Numbered from the stretch's first letter, positions 35,628 through 45,460 are shown. The stretch: 64,000 nt of DNA from Leucobacter komagatae (GCF_006716085.1 NZ_VFON01000001.1:1798001-1862000); one strand, 5' to 3'. Translations and numbers: made by a program. Notes: a model not told the origin generated them from the letters alone.

Positions 35628-37706
35628 TCAGCTCGCTGTGGCGGCGGCCTTCTCAGCGATCTTCGCTGCCGCCTTCGCCTGTGCGCGAAGCTCCTTCTCG
35701 TGCACGGGCCAGAGGCCGGCGGCGCGCTGCTCGTCGACGTAGTTCTGCGCCTCCTGCTGGCGCTCCTCCTCGATGCCCGTCGCGATCTCCGCGCGCAGCA
35801 GGGCGTCGTCGAGCCCAAACGCGTCAACAAGGTCGAGCGCGTGCTCGCGGAGGCGGCCGAGCAGCCTGTCGATGTACGCGGTGACCGACTCGGCGCGCTT
35901 GCCCGACATGCGGCCGTGCACGAGGTACCAGGTCATGTTGCGCTCGATCACGGTGAGGCCGAACAGGTCGCGCAGCCAGGTCATGACCTGCTTCGTGCCC
36001 GGGTCCGTAAGCTTGTCGACTTCCTCGGTGAAGGCCTCCCACTGCAGCAGCTCGGCGTGCGCGCGAGCTGCCTCGATGAGCTTGTGCTGCTGGGCGTTGA
36101 AAGCATCCTCGCTGCGCGCGGCGCGCTCGGCCTTCGGCACGTCCTTCGTCGCGTCGCGCAGCGCGCCCGCAACCTCGGCGACCATGGTCTCGACGCGGTC
36201 GGTGAGCAGCTCGCGCTGCGACTCGGGGCTGCGGAAACTCTCAACCGAGCGGGCGGTCTGCCCAAAGTCGGCGATGCTCTGGCCGAGCTGGCGAAGCCCG
36301 AAGCGGCTGACACGGTCGCCGATCTGGCTCGCCGCGGCGCGCGCGAGGGCGGCCTTATCGCCGTCCTTGAACTGCGCGGCGTAGTCGGTGAGCAGGCGCT
36401 TGCCAACGAGCTGCAGCAGCACAGTGTTGTCGCCCTCGAACGTGACATAGATGTCGAGGTCGGCGCGCAGGCCGGTCAGGCGGTTCTTCGCGATGAAGCC
36501 CGCGCCACCGCAGGCCTCGCGCGCCTCCTGCAGGGTGTCGAGCGCGGCCCACGTCGAGAGCGACTTCAGGCCGGCGGCGAGGGTCTCGAGATCCTCGCGG
36601 TTCTCATCGGTGTCCTTCACGCCCGAGAACACCTCGTCAAACACCGTGAGCAGCCGCTCGTGCGCGAACGCCATTGCGTAGGTCTCTGCGAGCCGGGGCA
36701 GCAGGCGGCGCTGGTGCTGGCCGTAGTCCATGAGCACGGTCTCGCGGCCCGATGCACCAGGGAATTGCCGGCGCTGCGTGCCGTAGCGGATGGCGATGGT
36801 GAGCGCGGCCTGCATCGCGCGCACGGCCGATCCGTCGAGCGAGACGCGGCCCTGCACGAGCGTGCCGATCATGGTGAAGAAGCGCCGACCGGGGCTCTCA
36901 ATGTGCGACGAGTAGGTGCCGTCGGCCGCGACGTCGCCGTAGCGGTTGAGGAGGTTCTCGCGCGGGATCCTGACGTTCGTGAAGTGCAGCCGGCCGTTGT
37001 CGATACCGTTCAGGCCGCCCTTGACGCCGTCGTCCTCGCTACCGACGCCAGGCAGGAGCTTGCCCTCGGGGGTGCGGATCGGCACGAAGAACGCGTGCAC
37101 GCCGTGATTCACCCCGCGGGTGATGAGCTGGGCGAAGACCACCGCGGCTTGGCCGTGCAGCGCGGCGTTGCCAAGGAACTCTTTCCACGCGCCCTTGAAC
37201 GGGGTGTGGATCTCGAATTCTTCGGTGTCGGGGTCGTAGGTCGCGGTCGTACCGATCGACGCCACGTCAGATCCGTGCCCGATCTCGGTCATCGCGAACG
37301 CGCCGGGAAGCTTCAGGCTCATCACGTCTGGCAGCCACTTCTCGTGGTGCGCCTTGTTGCCGAGGTGCAGGATCGCGGAGCCAAACAGCCCCCACTGCAC
37401 GCCGCCCTTGATCTGCATCGAGGGGTCAGCGAGCACGAGCTCCTGGAACGCCGCGACGTTGCCGCCGTGGTTGTCGCCGCCACCGAGGTACTTCGGGTAC
37501 GCGCGCTGGATCGCGCCCGCCTCAACAAGCTCGTGCAGTTGGCTGAGCACCCGGATGCGGTGCTCGTCCATCGGCTGGCCGGGAATCGTGTGCAGGCTCG
37601 GCCTCGAGCGTACGAGCTCCCTGGCTTCGAGGCGCTCGGTCTTCCACTTCCCGAGGAGCGCGTCGCTCACCTGCTGGACGTTGATGCGAGGGGCGTTGTC
37701 GGCCAT
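35628..37706 (-). CDS. Large acyl-CoA dehydrogenase / acyl-CoA oxidase-like protein
   Basis: A 692-residue flavoprotein, longer than a standard dehydrogenase and similar in design to acyl-CoA oxidases. It has FAMTEIGHGSDVASIGTTAT (FAD contact), IPRENLLNRYGDVAADGTYS, EACGGAGFIAKNRLTGLRAD and the catalytic-base region VTFEGDNTVLLQLVGKRLL. ATG 37706 has GGAG six bases before it; an in-frame upstream region is not conserved. It catalyses the first beta-oxidation step on longer chains. It is monocistronic here. Confidence 0.9.
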   Translation of the reverse strand: MADNAPRINVQQVSDALLGKWKTERLEARELVRSRPSLHTIPGQPMDEHRIRVLSQLHELVEAGAIQRAYPKYLGGGDNHGGNVAAFQELVLADPSMQIKGGVQWGLFGSAILHLGNKAHHEKWLPDVMSLKLPGAFAMTEIGHGSDVASIGTTATYDPDTEEFEIHTPFKGAWKEFLGNAALHGQAAVVFAQLITRGVNHGVHAFFVPIRTPEGKLLPGVGSEDDGVKGGLNGIDNGRLHFTNVRIPRENLLNRYGDVAADGTYSSHIESPGRRFFTMIGTLVQGRVSLDGSAVRAMQAALTIAIRYGTQRRQFPGASGRETVLMDYGQHQRRLLPRLAETYAMAFAHERLLTVFDEVFSGVKDTDENREDLETLAAGLKSLSTWAALDTLQEAREACGGAGFIAKNRLTGLRADLDIYVTFEGDNTVLLQLVGKRLLTDYAAQFKDGDKAALARAAASQIGDRVSRFGLRQLGQSIADFGQTARSVESFRSPESQRELLTDRVETMVAEVAGALRDATKDVPKAERAARSEDAFNAQQHKLIEAARAHAELLQWEAFTEEVDKLTDPGTKQVMTWLRDLFGLTVIERNMTWYLVHGRMSGKRAESVTAYIDRLLGRLREHALDLVDAFGLDDALLRAEIATGIEEERQQEAQNYVDEQRAAGLWPVHEKELRAQAKAAAKIAEKAAATAS

Positions 37707-37930
37707 CGATATCTCCAATTCGACCTGACGGCGGAGGCAGAGCCGCTCGGGCCACCGGGCTGGCGGCACAGCTCTCTCTGCCCTGAATATGGAGCCAGAG
37801 TATGTCGACGTCGAGAAACCCTCAACCGTTCGCGGGGCACTCGACAACCACGGTCGGGCACCCCTTCCCGAGTCTTGTCAAGAACCTACAAGCTGGGCGA
37901 GCGTAACCTGTACAGTTTCTCTATCGAACG

Positions 37931-39574
37931 CTACTTGCGCCGCTGCGCTCGGGGCTGCTTGCCCGGCTCGTAGGCCTCGAACACGAGCGGCTCAATGCCG
38001 GCTTCGTCGAGCATTTCGCGCGTGCGCTTCTGCCAGGTGCGCGGGATCAGCGTCACCACCTGTCCGCCCCGCCCGGCCCGGCCGGTGCGACCCGAGCGGT
38101 GCACAAAGGTCTTCGCCTCCTGCGGCGGATCGAGCTGAACGACGGCATCGACGTCATCGATGTGGATGCCCCGGGCCGCGACATCGGTCGCGACGAGCAC
38201 GCGAGCCTTGCCCGTGGCGAACTGCTTGAGGTTGATCTCGCGGCGGGCCTGGCTGAGGTTGCCGTGCAGCGACGTCGCCGATACGCCGGCGTCGAGCAGT
38301 TGCTCGGTGATGCGTTCGGCCGCAGCGCGGGTCCGCGAGAAGAGCATGACGCGCCCCGGGATCTTCGCGAACTCGAGCACCGCCGCGTCTTTGTCCTCGC
38401 GCATCACCATGTACACGCGGTGCGGCACGGTCGACTTTGTGCGCTCGATCTCGTGGGCAGCGGGGTCGACGAGAAACTCGCTGACGAGCTCTTCAACGTC
38501 GCGGTCGAGCGTCGCCGAGAAGAGCAGCCGCTGGCCGCCCCTCGCCGTCTGCCGCAGCGTCCACTGAGTCTCTTCAAGGAAGCCGAGCTCGCAGAGGTGG
38601 TCAGCCTCGTCAACGATTGAGACTTGCACCTCGCGCAGGTCGAGCTTGCGCCGTTCGACGAGGTCGCGGATGCGCCCCGGGGTGCCGATGACGATGTCGA
38701 CGCCGCGCTCGAGAGCGTGCACCTGCGGCTCGCTCGGCACGCCGCCAACGAGCTGGGCGGTGTAGAACCCGACCGAGCGCGCGAGCGGCTGCACGGTGCG
38801 ATCGATCTGCAGCGCGAGCTCGCGGGTGGGGGCGAGGATCAGCGCCTTGGGCTTTCGCGTCGCCCCGGCCGAGCCGCGCGAGACGCGTTCGCCCCGCTTG
38901 GCCTGCTTCGGTTTCTTCGCCGCGGGCTCGCCGAACCGGCCGTCTGCCTTGAGGATGAGCATGCGCTCAACGAGTGCGGCGCCAAAAGCGATGGTCTTGC
39001 CAGAGCCGGTCTCGGCCCGGCCAAGCACGTCGCGACCCGCAATAGCGTCGGGGATCGTCGCAACCTGAATCGGGAACGGTGCGTCTGCGCCAAGCTCCCC
39101 CAGCGTTCGCACGAGGTTCTGGCCGAGCCCGAGGTCGCCGAAGCTTCGCCCCGAGGCGTCCTCAGCTCTCCACACCTTCGGCGTGTAGTTCTGCAGGGTC
39201 TCCCCCGCCGGGCGCAGTCGCTTCGCGCCACGCTCGGCCCCGCCCGGCCGCTGGGTACGGTCGTCACGGCCGCCCTTGCTTTCAGGCTTGCTACCCCGAG
39301 TTTCCGGCCGGCCATCCCTTCTTCCCGGCCTGCCGCCGGCAGTAGACCTGCGACCTGCACCACCAATGCCCGAACCCCTGGAGTTCGACATATCTTCTGC
39401 AGATCCCAGGCCCTGCGCCCCACGGCGGGCCCTGGCAGAGCCACCGGAGCTGCCAGAACCGCCAGAGCCATCCCGGCCAGCCGCGGCCCCGCCGTACTTG
39501 CGCTTCGGAGCTCTGGTACGGTTCGGGTCGTAGTTGGCCGGGGCTTTGAACCCGCGCCGCTTCTTCTGCGCCAT
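37931..39574 (-). CDS. DEAD/DEAH-box RNA helicase
   Basis: A 547-residue helicase. The first 140 residues are basic, Gly/Ser/Arg-rich and disordered; then come the Q-motif (PFPIQVATIPDAIAGRD), motif I AETGSGKT, Ia PTRELALQ, Ib GTPGRIRDL, motif II VDEADHL, motif III SAT, and the C-terminal HRSGRTGRAGRGG. It unwinds RNA duplexes, probably in ribosome assembly or decay. The start is three bases after the stop of the RND permease gene, so they appear co-transcribed. Confidence 0.93.
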   Translation of the reverse strand: MAQKKRRGFKAPANYDPNRTRAPKRKYGGAAAGRDGSGGSGSSGGSARARRGAQGLGSAEDMSNSRGSGIGGAGRRSTAGGRPGRRDGRPETRGSKPESKGGRDDRTQRPGGAERGAKRLRPAGETLQNYTPKVWRAEDASGRSFGDLGLGQNLVRTLGELGADAPFPIQVATIPDAIAGRDVLGRAETGSGKTIAFGAALVERMLILKADGRFGEPAAKKPKQAKRGERVSRGSAGATRKPKALILAPTRELALQIDRTVQPLARSVGFYTAQLVGGVPSEPQVHALERGVDIVIGTPGRIRDLVERRKLDLREVQVSIVDEADHLCELGFLEETQWTLRQTARGGQRLLFSATLDRDVEELVSEFLVDPAAHEIERTKSTVPHRVYMVMREDKDAAVLEFAKIPGRVMLFSRTRAAAERITEQLLDAGVSATSLHGNLSQARREINLKQFATGKARVLVATDVAARGIHIDDVDAVVQLDPPQEAKTFVHRSGRTGRAGRGGQVVTLIPRTWQKRTREMLDEAGIEPLVFEAYEPGKQPRAQRRK

Positions 39575-39577
39575 GAG

Positions 39578-42500
39578 TTAGCTGTTCCGTTCTTGGGTGT
39601 CGAGAGAGGGTCCACCATCGAGTGTGGTGTCAGGCTCAGCCTCAGGCGCCGCAATCTCGCCAGGGGCCTGGGCCTCAGCCTCAGCCTCAGCCTCCGGAAG
39701 CACCGCAGCCTCGGGCGCCGCGTGCTCAGGCTCCACGGCTTCACCAAGCGCGGCAGCTGGCTTGGTGTCAACCGCCCCACCGTGAGCACCAGCGACCCCA
39801 GCGAGCTCAACACCAGCACCAGCAACAGCACCAGCGGCCTTCGCCTCACGCTTCGCCGCCCAGCGTTCACGAGCCTCCTCGCGCTTGCGCTCAACCAGGT
39901 AGTAGAGCGTCGGCAGCACGACAAGCGTGAGCACTGTCGACGAGAGCAGGCCGCCGATGACGACGACAGCAAGCGGCTGCGAGATAAACCCACCCTTGCC
40001 CGTGATGCCCAGTGCCATCGGGGTCAGAGCGAGGATCGTCGCGAGCGCGGTCATCACGATCGGCCGGAGACGCTGCAGTGAGCCGTGCAGCACCGCGTCA
40101 CGCAGGCTGTCGCCGCGGTCTCGGTACTGGTTTACCAGGTCGATGAGCACGATCGCGTTCGTCACGACGATACCGACGAGCATGAGCACGCCGATGAGCG
40201 AGGCAACGCCGAGCGGGATGCCGGTCGCGATGAGCAGCAGAATGGCGCCCGTCGCCGCGAACGGCACCGACACGAGCAGCAGGAGCGGCTGCAGCAGGCT
40301 GCGGAACGTCGCGACCATGACCACGTACACGATGAGGATCGCGGCGAGCAGCGCAATGCCAAGCTGCTGGAAGGCCTCTTCCTGCTGCGACATGACGCCG
40401 CCGATGCTCGCCGAGGCCCCCGTCGGCAGGTCAACGCTGTCAAGCGCGGCCGTTACCTGAGTGCCAGCTGCCCCGAGGTCATCGCCCTTCGGGAGCGCCG
40501 AAACCGTGACCATGCGCGCGTTGTTCTCGGTGCGAACGGTCACGGGGCCGTCGGCGACCTCAACCGTCGCGAGCTCGTCGAGGCGCTTCTCGCCAACGCC
40601 GGTCTGCAGTTTCAGGGCCTTCACGCCCTCCACGTCGGAGGGCGCATCGCCGAGGTCGAGGAACACGTTGACCGTCGAGTCATCGATCGTGATGCGGCCA
40701 ACCTGGCTGGGCTGCATGGTCTTCGCGGCCATGCCACCGACAGCGGCCTCGCTGAGGCCGGCCTCGGCGGCCTTCTGGCGATCCACAGCGACGCGCACGT
40801 ACGGTCGTGACATCGCGAGGTCGCTCTCGACCTGCTGCAACCCGTCCTGCTTCTTCAACGCGGCGACGATGTCGTCGCTCGCGGCGGCGAGCGTCTCCTG
40901 GTCGGGCGCCGTCACGTTGACCTGGATCGCGCTCGACATCGACATGCCGCCGCCCGACTGCCCGATCGAGAAGTCGCCCGCGTCAGAGATCTTGTCGACC
41001 GCCGACCGAATGTCGTCCTTCGCCTTCGCCTGGTCGGCGTCGGGGTCGAGCGTCAGTGAGTAGTTGATCGCGCCGTCGCCGCCCCCGCCGAACATCGCCA
41101 TCATGCCGCCTGCGGAGCCGATCGTCACCTGCACGGTCTCGACCTGGTCGAGCCCCGAGAGGGCGTCTTCGACCCGCTCGGCCTGCGCAAGCTGCTCGTC
41201 GAGGCTCGCGCCCGGGGCGAGGGTCTGTGTCAGCCCGACCGAGTTCTGCTCGTCCTCGCTCATGAACGTGGTCTTCATGAGCGGCGTCGCGAGCACGGTG
41301 CCCGCGAGTACAAGCACGGAGAGGATCAGGGTGATGCCCGGCTTGCCGAGCGTCCACTCAATGATCGGCTTGTAGCCGCGCGCCAGCCAGTTGCCGCGGT
41401 GCTCGTTCTCAGTCGAGCTCTCAGCGCTTGCGCCTTCAACCGCGGCGGGCCGCGCCTCGGACTTCAGGAACCAGTACGCGAGCACCGGCACGATGGTGAG
41501 CGAGACGAGCAGCGATGCGGCGAGCGCGATCGTCACCGTGAAGGCGAACGGCCTAAACAGCTCGCCAACCATGCCGCTCACGAACGCCATCGGCAGGAAC
41601 ACGGCGACGGTGGTAATTGTCGCGGCGGTAATCGCTCCGGCGACCTCGCGAACGGCGCGCAGGATCGCGGTCGCCCGGTCCTCCCCCTCCACCAGGTGCC
41701 GCTTGATGTTCTCAATCACAACGATCGAGTCGTCGACGACGCGACCGATCGAGATCGTGAGCGCGCCGAGCGTCAGCATATTCAGCGTGTAGTCGGCGAA
41801 GTTCAGCCCGACGAACGCGAGCAGCACCGATGTGGGGATGGAGATCGCGGTCACGAGCGTCGCGCGCACCGACATCAGGAAGACAAGGATCACGAGCACC
41901 GCGAACACGAGGCCGAGGAGGCCCTCGGTCGTGAGCGACTCGATCGACTGCTCGACGTACGGCGCCTGGTCGAACACTACTGTGAGCTTCACGTCGCCGA
42001 GCTGCGTCGCGAGTTCGTCGAGCTTCTCCTGTACGACGTGCGAGACCTCGACGGTGTTCGCCTGCGACATCTTCGTGACCGCGATGGTGAGCGCGGGATC
42101 GCCGTTGATGCGCGAGATGCTCGTCACGGGGTTCGGCTCGAGCGTGACGTCTGCGACGTCGCCGATCGTCACGACGTCGGGCAGCGACGGCGCCTCGGCC
42201 GCCTGCGGGGCCTCGGCGCCAGGCGTGACGGTCTGCGACAGCTGCGTGCCACCGGGAAGCGCCTGTGCCTGCGCGGCCTGCGCGGCCGACTGTTGCTGGG
42301 CCTGCAGCGCCTGCTGGTAGGCCATGAAGTCGTCGGTGCTGCGGGGCACAGGGATCGCCGCGATGTCTTCCGCAGAGTTGAGCTCAGAGCCGAGCTGCAC
42401 CGCGAGCGTATTTTTCTCATCGTCGACGGTGCCGCCAGCGATGAGCACCCCGCTCTGCTGGAGCGCGTCGGTGATGCGCTGCTGACTCATACCGGCCGAG

Positions 42501-43084
42501 GCAAGCTTGTCGCTGTTCGGCACGATCGTGACGCGGTCGCCGCGTGCGCCCGCGAGCTGGGCCTCGCGCACGCCGTCAAGGTCGGCGATCTCAGGGACCA
42601 CGACGCGCTCGATGAGCTTCGCGGTTTCCTCGGGGTCGTCGCCGCTCGGCGGCGTCACGGCGATCTGGATCACGGGGAGGTCGTCAACGCTTCCCGCGAC
42701 GACCTGGGTGTCGACGGTGTCTGGCAGCATCTTCGAGATGCGGCTGACCGCGCGCTCGACCTTCTGTTCGGTCGCCGCGATGTCGACGCCGTAGGTGAAC
42801 TGCGCGAGCACAACTGAGGTGCCAGTGCTCGAGGTCGCCGTCGTGCTCTCGAGCTTCGGCACGCCGCGCAGCGCCGTCTCGATGGGGCCCGAGACGTCGT
42901 TGTTCACGACGTCGGGTGAAGCGCCCGGGTAGCTCGTGATGACGGCGATCGCGGGGAACTCGACCGAGGGCATGAGCTCTTGCTTGAGCGACGACATCCC
43001 GAGGAAGCCGAAGACGGCCGCAACAATGGTGACGAGCGCAATGAGTGCTCGGTTTTTGAGGCTGAGCACTGTAAGAAACTGCAT
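39578..43084 (-). CDS. RND-family efflux permease (HAE1/SwrC-like)
   Basis: A 1168-residue RND transporter with the tandem layout: helix 1, large extracytoplasmic loop, six helices, second loop, six helices. Family motifs include PAIAVITSYPGASPDVVNND, LTISIGRVVDDSIVVIENI and its second copy GIVVTNAIVLIDLVNQYRDR. A tail of about 100 residues is Ala/Glu/Pro-rich. No membrane-fusion partner is nearby, as in stand-alone Gram-positive RND pumps. GATAAT lies seven bases before ATG 43084, indicating a leaderless start; ATG 43108 would overlap that promoter. Confidence 0.92.
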   Translation of the reverse strand: MQFLTVLSLKNRALIALVTIVAAVFGFLGMSSLKQELMPSVEFPAIAVITSYPGASPDVVNNDVSGPIETALRGVPKLESTTATSSTGTSVVLAQFTYGVDIAATEQKVERAVSRISKMLPDTVDTQVVAGSVDDLPVIQIAVTPPSGDDPEETAKLIERVVVPEIADLDGVREAQLAGARGDRVTIVPNSDKLASAGMSQQRITDALQQSGVLIAGGTVDDEKNTLAVQLGSELNSAEDIAAIPVPRSTDDFMAYQQALQAQQQSAAQAAQAQALPGGTQLSQTVTPGAEAPQAAEAPSLPDVVTIGDVADVTLEPNPVTSISRINGDPALTIAVTKMSQANTVEVSHVVQEKLDELATQLGDVKLTVVFDQAPYVEQSIESLTTEGLLGLVFAVLVILVFLMSVRATLVTAISIPTSVLLAFVGLNFADYTLNMLTLGALTISIGRVVDDSIVVIENIKRHLVEGEDRATAILRAVREVAGAITAATITTVAVFLPMAFVSGMVGELFRPFAFTVTIALAASLLVSLTIVPVLAYWFLKSEARPAAVEGASAESSTENEHRGNWLARGYKPIIEWTLGKPGITLILSVLVLAGTVLATPLMKTTFMSEDEQNSVGLTQTLAPGASLDEQLAQAERVEDALSGLDQVETVQVTIGSAGGMMAMFGGGGDGAINYSLTLDPDADQAKAKDDIRSAVDKISDAGDFSIGQSGGGMSMSSAIQVNVTAPDQETLAAASDDIVAALKKQDGLQQVESDLAMSRPYVRVAVDRQKAAEAGLSEAAVGGMAAKTMQPSQVGRITIDDSTVNVFLDLGDAPSDVEGVKALKLQTGVGEKRLDELATVEVADGPVTVRTENNARMVTVSALPKGDDLGAAGTQVTAALDSVDLPTGASASIGGVMSQQEEAFQQLGIALLAAILIVYVVMVATFRSLLQPLLLLVSVPFAATGAILLLIATGIPLGVASLIGVLMLVGIVVTNAIVLIDLVNQYRDRGDSLRDAVLHGSLQRLRPIVMTALATILALTPMALGITGKGGFISQPLAVVVIGGLLSSTVLTLVVLPTLYYLVERKREEARERWAAKREAKAAGAVAGAGVELAGVAGAHGGAVDTKPAAALGEAVEPEHAAPEAAVLPEAEAEAEAQAPGEIAAPEAEPDTTLDGGPSLDTQERNS

Positions 43085-43148
43085 GAGGTGAATTATCCCA
43101 TGGCTCACTGATAGCGCACGGGGTCGGCAGGCAGCGCATAATGGTCAT
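43085..43148. promoter_or_regulatory. Compact divergent promoters with leaderless starts on both sides
   Basis: In this 64-bp gap GATAAT precedes the leftward ATG (43084) by seven bases and CATAAT precedes the rightward GTG (43149) by six. Neither gene has a ribosome-binding site. Both are predicted to be transcribed from at or next to the start codon. Confidence 0.6.
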
Positions 43149-44444
43149 GTGCCACTGTTGAACCGGTCTACGCTCGGAGCCGTCACCCCCGCTGATTTCG
43201 ACCGTTTGCACGCGCTCAGACGCATGCAGGGAATCGCGGTCGGGCTGCTCATCTTCATGGCCGTCGTCTTCGTGTTCGCCTTCGCGCTGCAGGAGCGGAT
43301 CCCGTGGCTCGGGTACGTCCGGGCAGCGAGCGAGGGCGGCATGGTCGGCGCGCTCGCCGACTGGTTCGCCGTGACCGCGCTGTTCCGGCACCCGCTTGGC
43401 GTGCCCATCCCGCACACGAACCTCATCGCGAACAAGAAGGATGAGATCGGCGAGGGTCTCGGCTCCTTCATCGAGGAGAACTTCCTCGCCGACGAGGTGG
43501 TCCACGACAAGCTCTCTCAGATCAGCGGGGCGCGGATGGCCGGCGCTTGGCTGCGCGAGACTGGGAACGCGAGGCGCGTGAGCGACATGGCGGCGAGCGT
43601 CGGGCTCGGCGCCCTCACCGTGCTCGACGACCGCGACGTGCAAGACCTGGTCGAGTCGCTCGTGCGGCGCCACATCGTCGACCCCGAGTGGGGGCCGCTA
43701 CTCGGGCGCGCGACCGAGTCGTTCGTGACGGGCGGTCACCACGAATCGCTCGTTGACCTCGCCGCGAACCGCCTCGAGCTGTGGCTCGTGCAGCACCCGC
43801 AGGCGTTCGACAAGGTCATCTCGTCCCGGCTCCCCCAGTGGGTGCCGAGCATCGTCGACAAGTTCGTCGACCAGCGGCTGCACGCCGAGGCCGTGAAGTT
43901 CTTGCAGAACGTGTCGGCCGACGCGAACCACCCGGCGCGCGCCGCGATCACGAAGTTTCTGCACGACCTCTCGCGCGACCTCCAGGAGCAGGAGTCACTG
44001 CAGGCGCAGCTCGAGTCCTTCAAGCGCGAGGTGTTCGACAGCCCGCGCATCCGCGACCTCGCCGCGAGCACCTGGCAGACCGCGCGCGCCGCGATCGTCG
44101 ACATGCTCGAAGACCCCGAGAGTGAGCTGCGCAGCCGCATCACCGCCGCAATCTGCGACTTTGGGCGAAAGCTCGAGCAAGACTCGACGCTGCAATACAA
44201 GATCGACGTGTGGGTCATGAGGGTCGTCGAGTACCTCGTGCGCACCTACCGCCACGACCTCGCTCAGGTCGTCGCCGACACCGTGCAGCGGTGGGACGCA
44301 AAGGAGGCGGCCGAGAAGATCGAGCTGCAGGTCGGCAAGGACCTGCAGTTCATTCGCATCAACGGCACCGTCATCGGCTCGCTCGCGGGCTTCGGCATCT
44401 TCACGATCGCAGAGCTCATCATCGCGCCGCTCGCGGGGCGTTAG
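43149..44444 (+). CDS. DUF445-family membrane protein
   Basis: A 431-residue protein with a helix near each end (GLLIFMAVVFVFAFALQ and GSLAGFGIFTIAELIIAPL) and a long helical middle. The DUF445 mark is AASEGGMVGALADWFAVTAL followed by FRHPLGVPIPHTNLIANKKD. Function is not established. GTG 43149 is used because the overlapping ATG at 43147 ends after four codons. Confidence 0.88.
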   Translation: MPLLNRSTLGAVTPADFDRLHALRRMQGIAVGLLIFMAVVFVFAFALQERIPWLGYVRAASEGGMVGALADWFAVTALFRHPLGVPIPHTNLIANKKDEIGEGLGSFIEENFLADEVVHDKLSQISGARMAGAWLRETGNARRVSDMAASVGLGALTVLDDRDVQDLVESLVRRHIVDPEWGPLLGRATESFVTGGHHESLVDLAANRLELWLVQHPQAFDKVISSRLPQWVPSIVDKFVDQRLHAEAVKFLQNVSADANHPARAAITKFLHDLSRDLQEQESLQAQLESFKREVFDSPRIRDLAASTWQTARAAIVDMLEDPESELRSRITAAICDFGRKLEQDSTLQYKIDVWVMRVVEYLVRTYRHDLAQVVADTVQRWDAKEAAEKIELQVGKDLQFIRINGTVIGSLAGFGIFTIAELIIAPLAGR

Positions 44445-44467
44445 CCCCGGGCCGACACGGCCCAGCG

Positions 44468-45112
44468 CTACTTCTTGTAGGCGAAGGGCAGCAGCATATC
44501 TTGCACCCGGTCGCGCACGGCCGTGTGATCGCTCCGCGTTGACACCGCGCAACGCGAGACCGTGCAGTCGAGTCCCTCGACACTTGGCGCGGGCACGGTA
44601 AGCCGAACCTCGAACGCGCCCCGCTTCGGGTCGTCGTAGCCCTGGGTGGCGAACGCCTTCCACGCCCAGTCGTCGGTGATCCAGGCGCTCGACAGTGCCT
44701 CCTTGGCCGCGGCCGCGCCCTCCTCAGCACCCTCTGGGATACCGCCGAGGCACGGGCCTGGCTTGACGTCGGCGGAGGGCGGAACAGCGCAAAAGCCAAC
44801 GTATATGCCGAGACCGGCATCGAACCCCTCGCCTGTCACGATGATCTCCTCGCCAGGGGTGAGCGCCGAAAGATCTGCCGGCTTCCCGTCTGTCGTGGTG
44901 ACCGAAATCGCCCGGGTGCGTCCGTCCGCGCCCTCCGCGCTCGACTCAGATTCAAACGCGCTCGGGATCTTCTGACCCGAGCCGCCCGCGCTCGAATGAG
45001 TCAGGATGGGGATAAGGATCGCCGCAACGACGCCAAGAATGACGAGAAACAGCGCGAGAACTGAGATGAGTACGATGCGCTTTACCGAACGGCGCGGTGC
45101 GGGCGAGGTCAT
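44468..45112 (-). CDS. Membrane-anchored secreted protein, possible Ig-like (neocarzinostatin-like) fold
   Basis: A 214-residue protein with a basic N-terminus, one membrane helix (IVLISVLALFLVILGVVAAI) and an exported domain. The motif LTPGEEIIVTGEGFDAGLGI followed by YVGFCAVPP and two Cys pairs (PGPC, LDCTVSRC) resembles neocarzinostatin/HtaA-type beta-sandwich domains; this is a weak resemblance. TAACAT six bases before the ATG suggests a leaderless transcript. Function unknown. Confidence 0.7.
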   Translation of the reverse strand: MTSPAPRRSVKRIVLISVLALFLVILGVVAAILIPILTHSSAGGSGQKIPSAFESESSAEGADGRTRAISVTTTDGKPADLSALTPGEEIIVTGEGFDAGLGIYVGFCAVPPSADVKPGPCLGGIPEGAEEGAAAAKEALSSAWITDDWAWKAFATQGYDDPKRGAFEVRLTVPAPSVEGLDCTVSRCAVSTRSDHTAVRDRVQDMLLPFAYKK

Positions 45113-45190
45113 GCCCTCATGTTAGCGCCGCAAAGCGCTCTTCCCAACGTGCTAAGATCATGCCCATACGTCCATGATTGATTGAGTACT

Positions 45191-45217
45191 GCCTCGTGGG
45201 AGAAACACCCGCGAGGC
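45191..45217 (+). promoter_or_regulatory. Structured 5' leader hairpin of the DUF3073 gene
   Basis: GCCTCGTGGG and CCCGCGAGGC form a 10-bp stem (one G-U pair) with a 7-base loop, 24 bases before the DUF3073 start. A TAAGAT hexamer at about 45154 is a candidate -10, so the stem would lie in the transcript leader. Confidence 0.5.
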
Positions 45218-45241
45218 CCGAAATGTGTAAGGGGGTCACGC

Positions 45242-45433
45242 ATGGGGCGCGGCCGTCAGAAGGCAAAACACACTAAGGTCGCTCGGGAGCTGAAGTATTT
45301 CAGCCCGGCCACCAACTACTCGGAGCTTGAGCGCGAGCTCGCTTCGGGTCACCTCTCCGAAGAGGATAGGTGGGCGGATCTAGCCGACAAGTACAACGTC
45401 GACGACGAAGATTCGGACGACGACGAGAAGTAG
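45242..45433 (+). CDS. DUF3073-family protein
   Basis: A 63-residue actinobacterial protein beginning MGRGRQKAKHTKVARELKYF, the invariant start of DUF3073, with NYSELERELA and an Asp/Glu-rich C-terminus (DDEDSDDDEK). A basic start and acidic tail suggest a small nucleic-acid or protein partner, but no function is known. GGGGG precedes ATG 45242; the longer in-frame reading from 45182 covers the structured leader and is rejected. Confidence 0.92.
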   Translation: MGRGRQKAKHTKVARELKYFSPATNYSELERELASGHLSEEDRWADLADKYNVDDEDSDDDEK

Positions 45434-45460
45434 CCGTTCACCCGGCTCTCGCAGCTTGCT

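Noticed and set aside
35616..37973. 785-codon open frame antisense to the large acyl-CoA dehydrogenase
   Set aside because: Shadow of third-position GC bias; the dehydrogenase has full motifs and a ribosome-binding site.
41399..42817. 472-codon open frame antisense to the RND permease
   Set aside because: Low-complexity Arg/Asp/His composition typical of antisense translation; no start signal.
45182..45241. 20-residue N-terminal extension of the DUF3073 protein
   Set aside because: The family begins MGRGRQKAK; the extension covers the leader hairpin.
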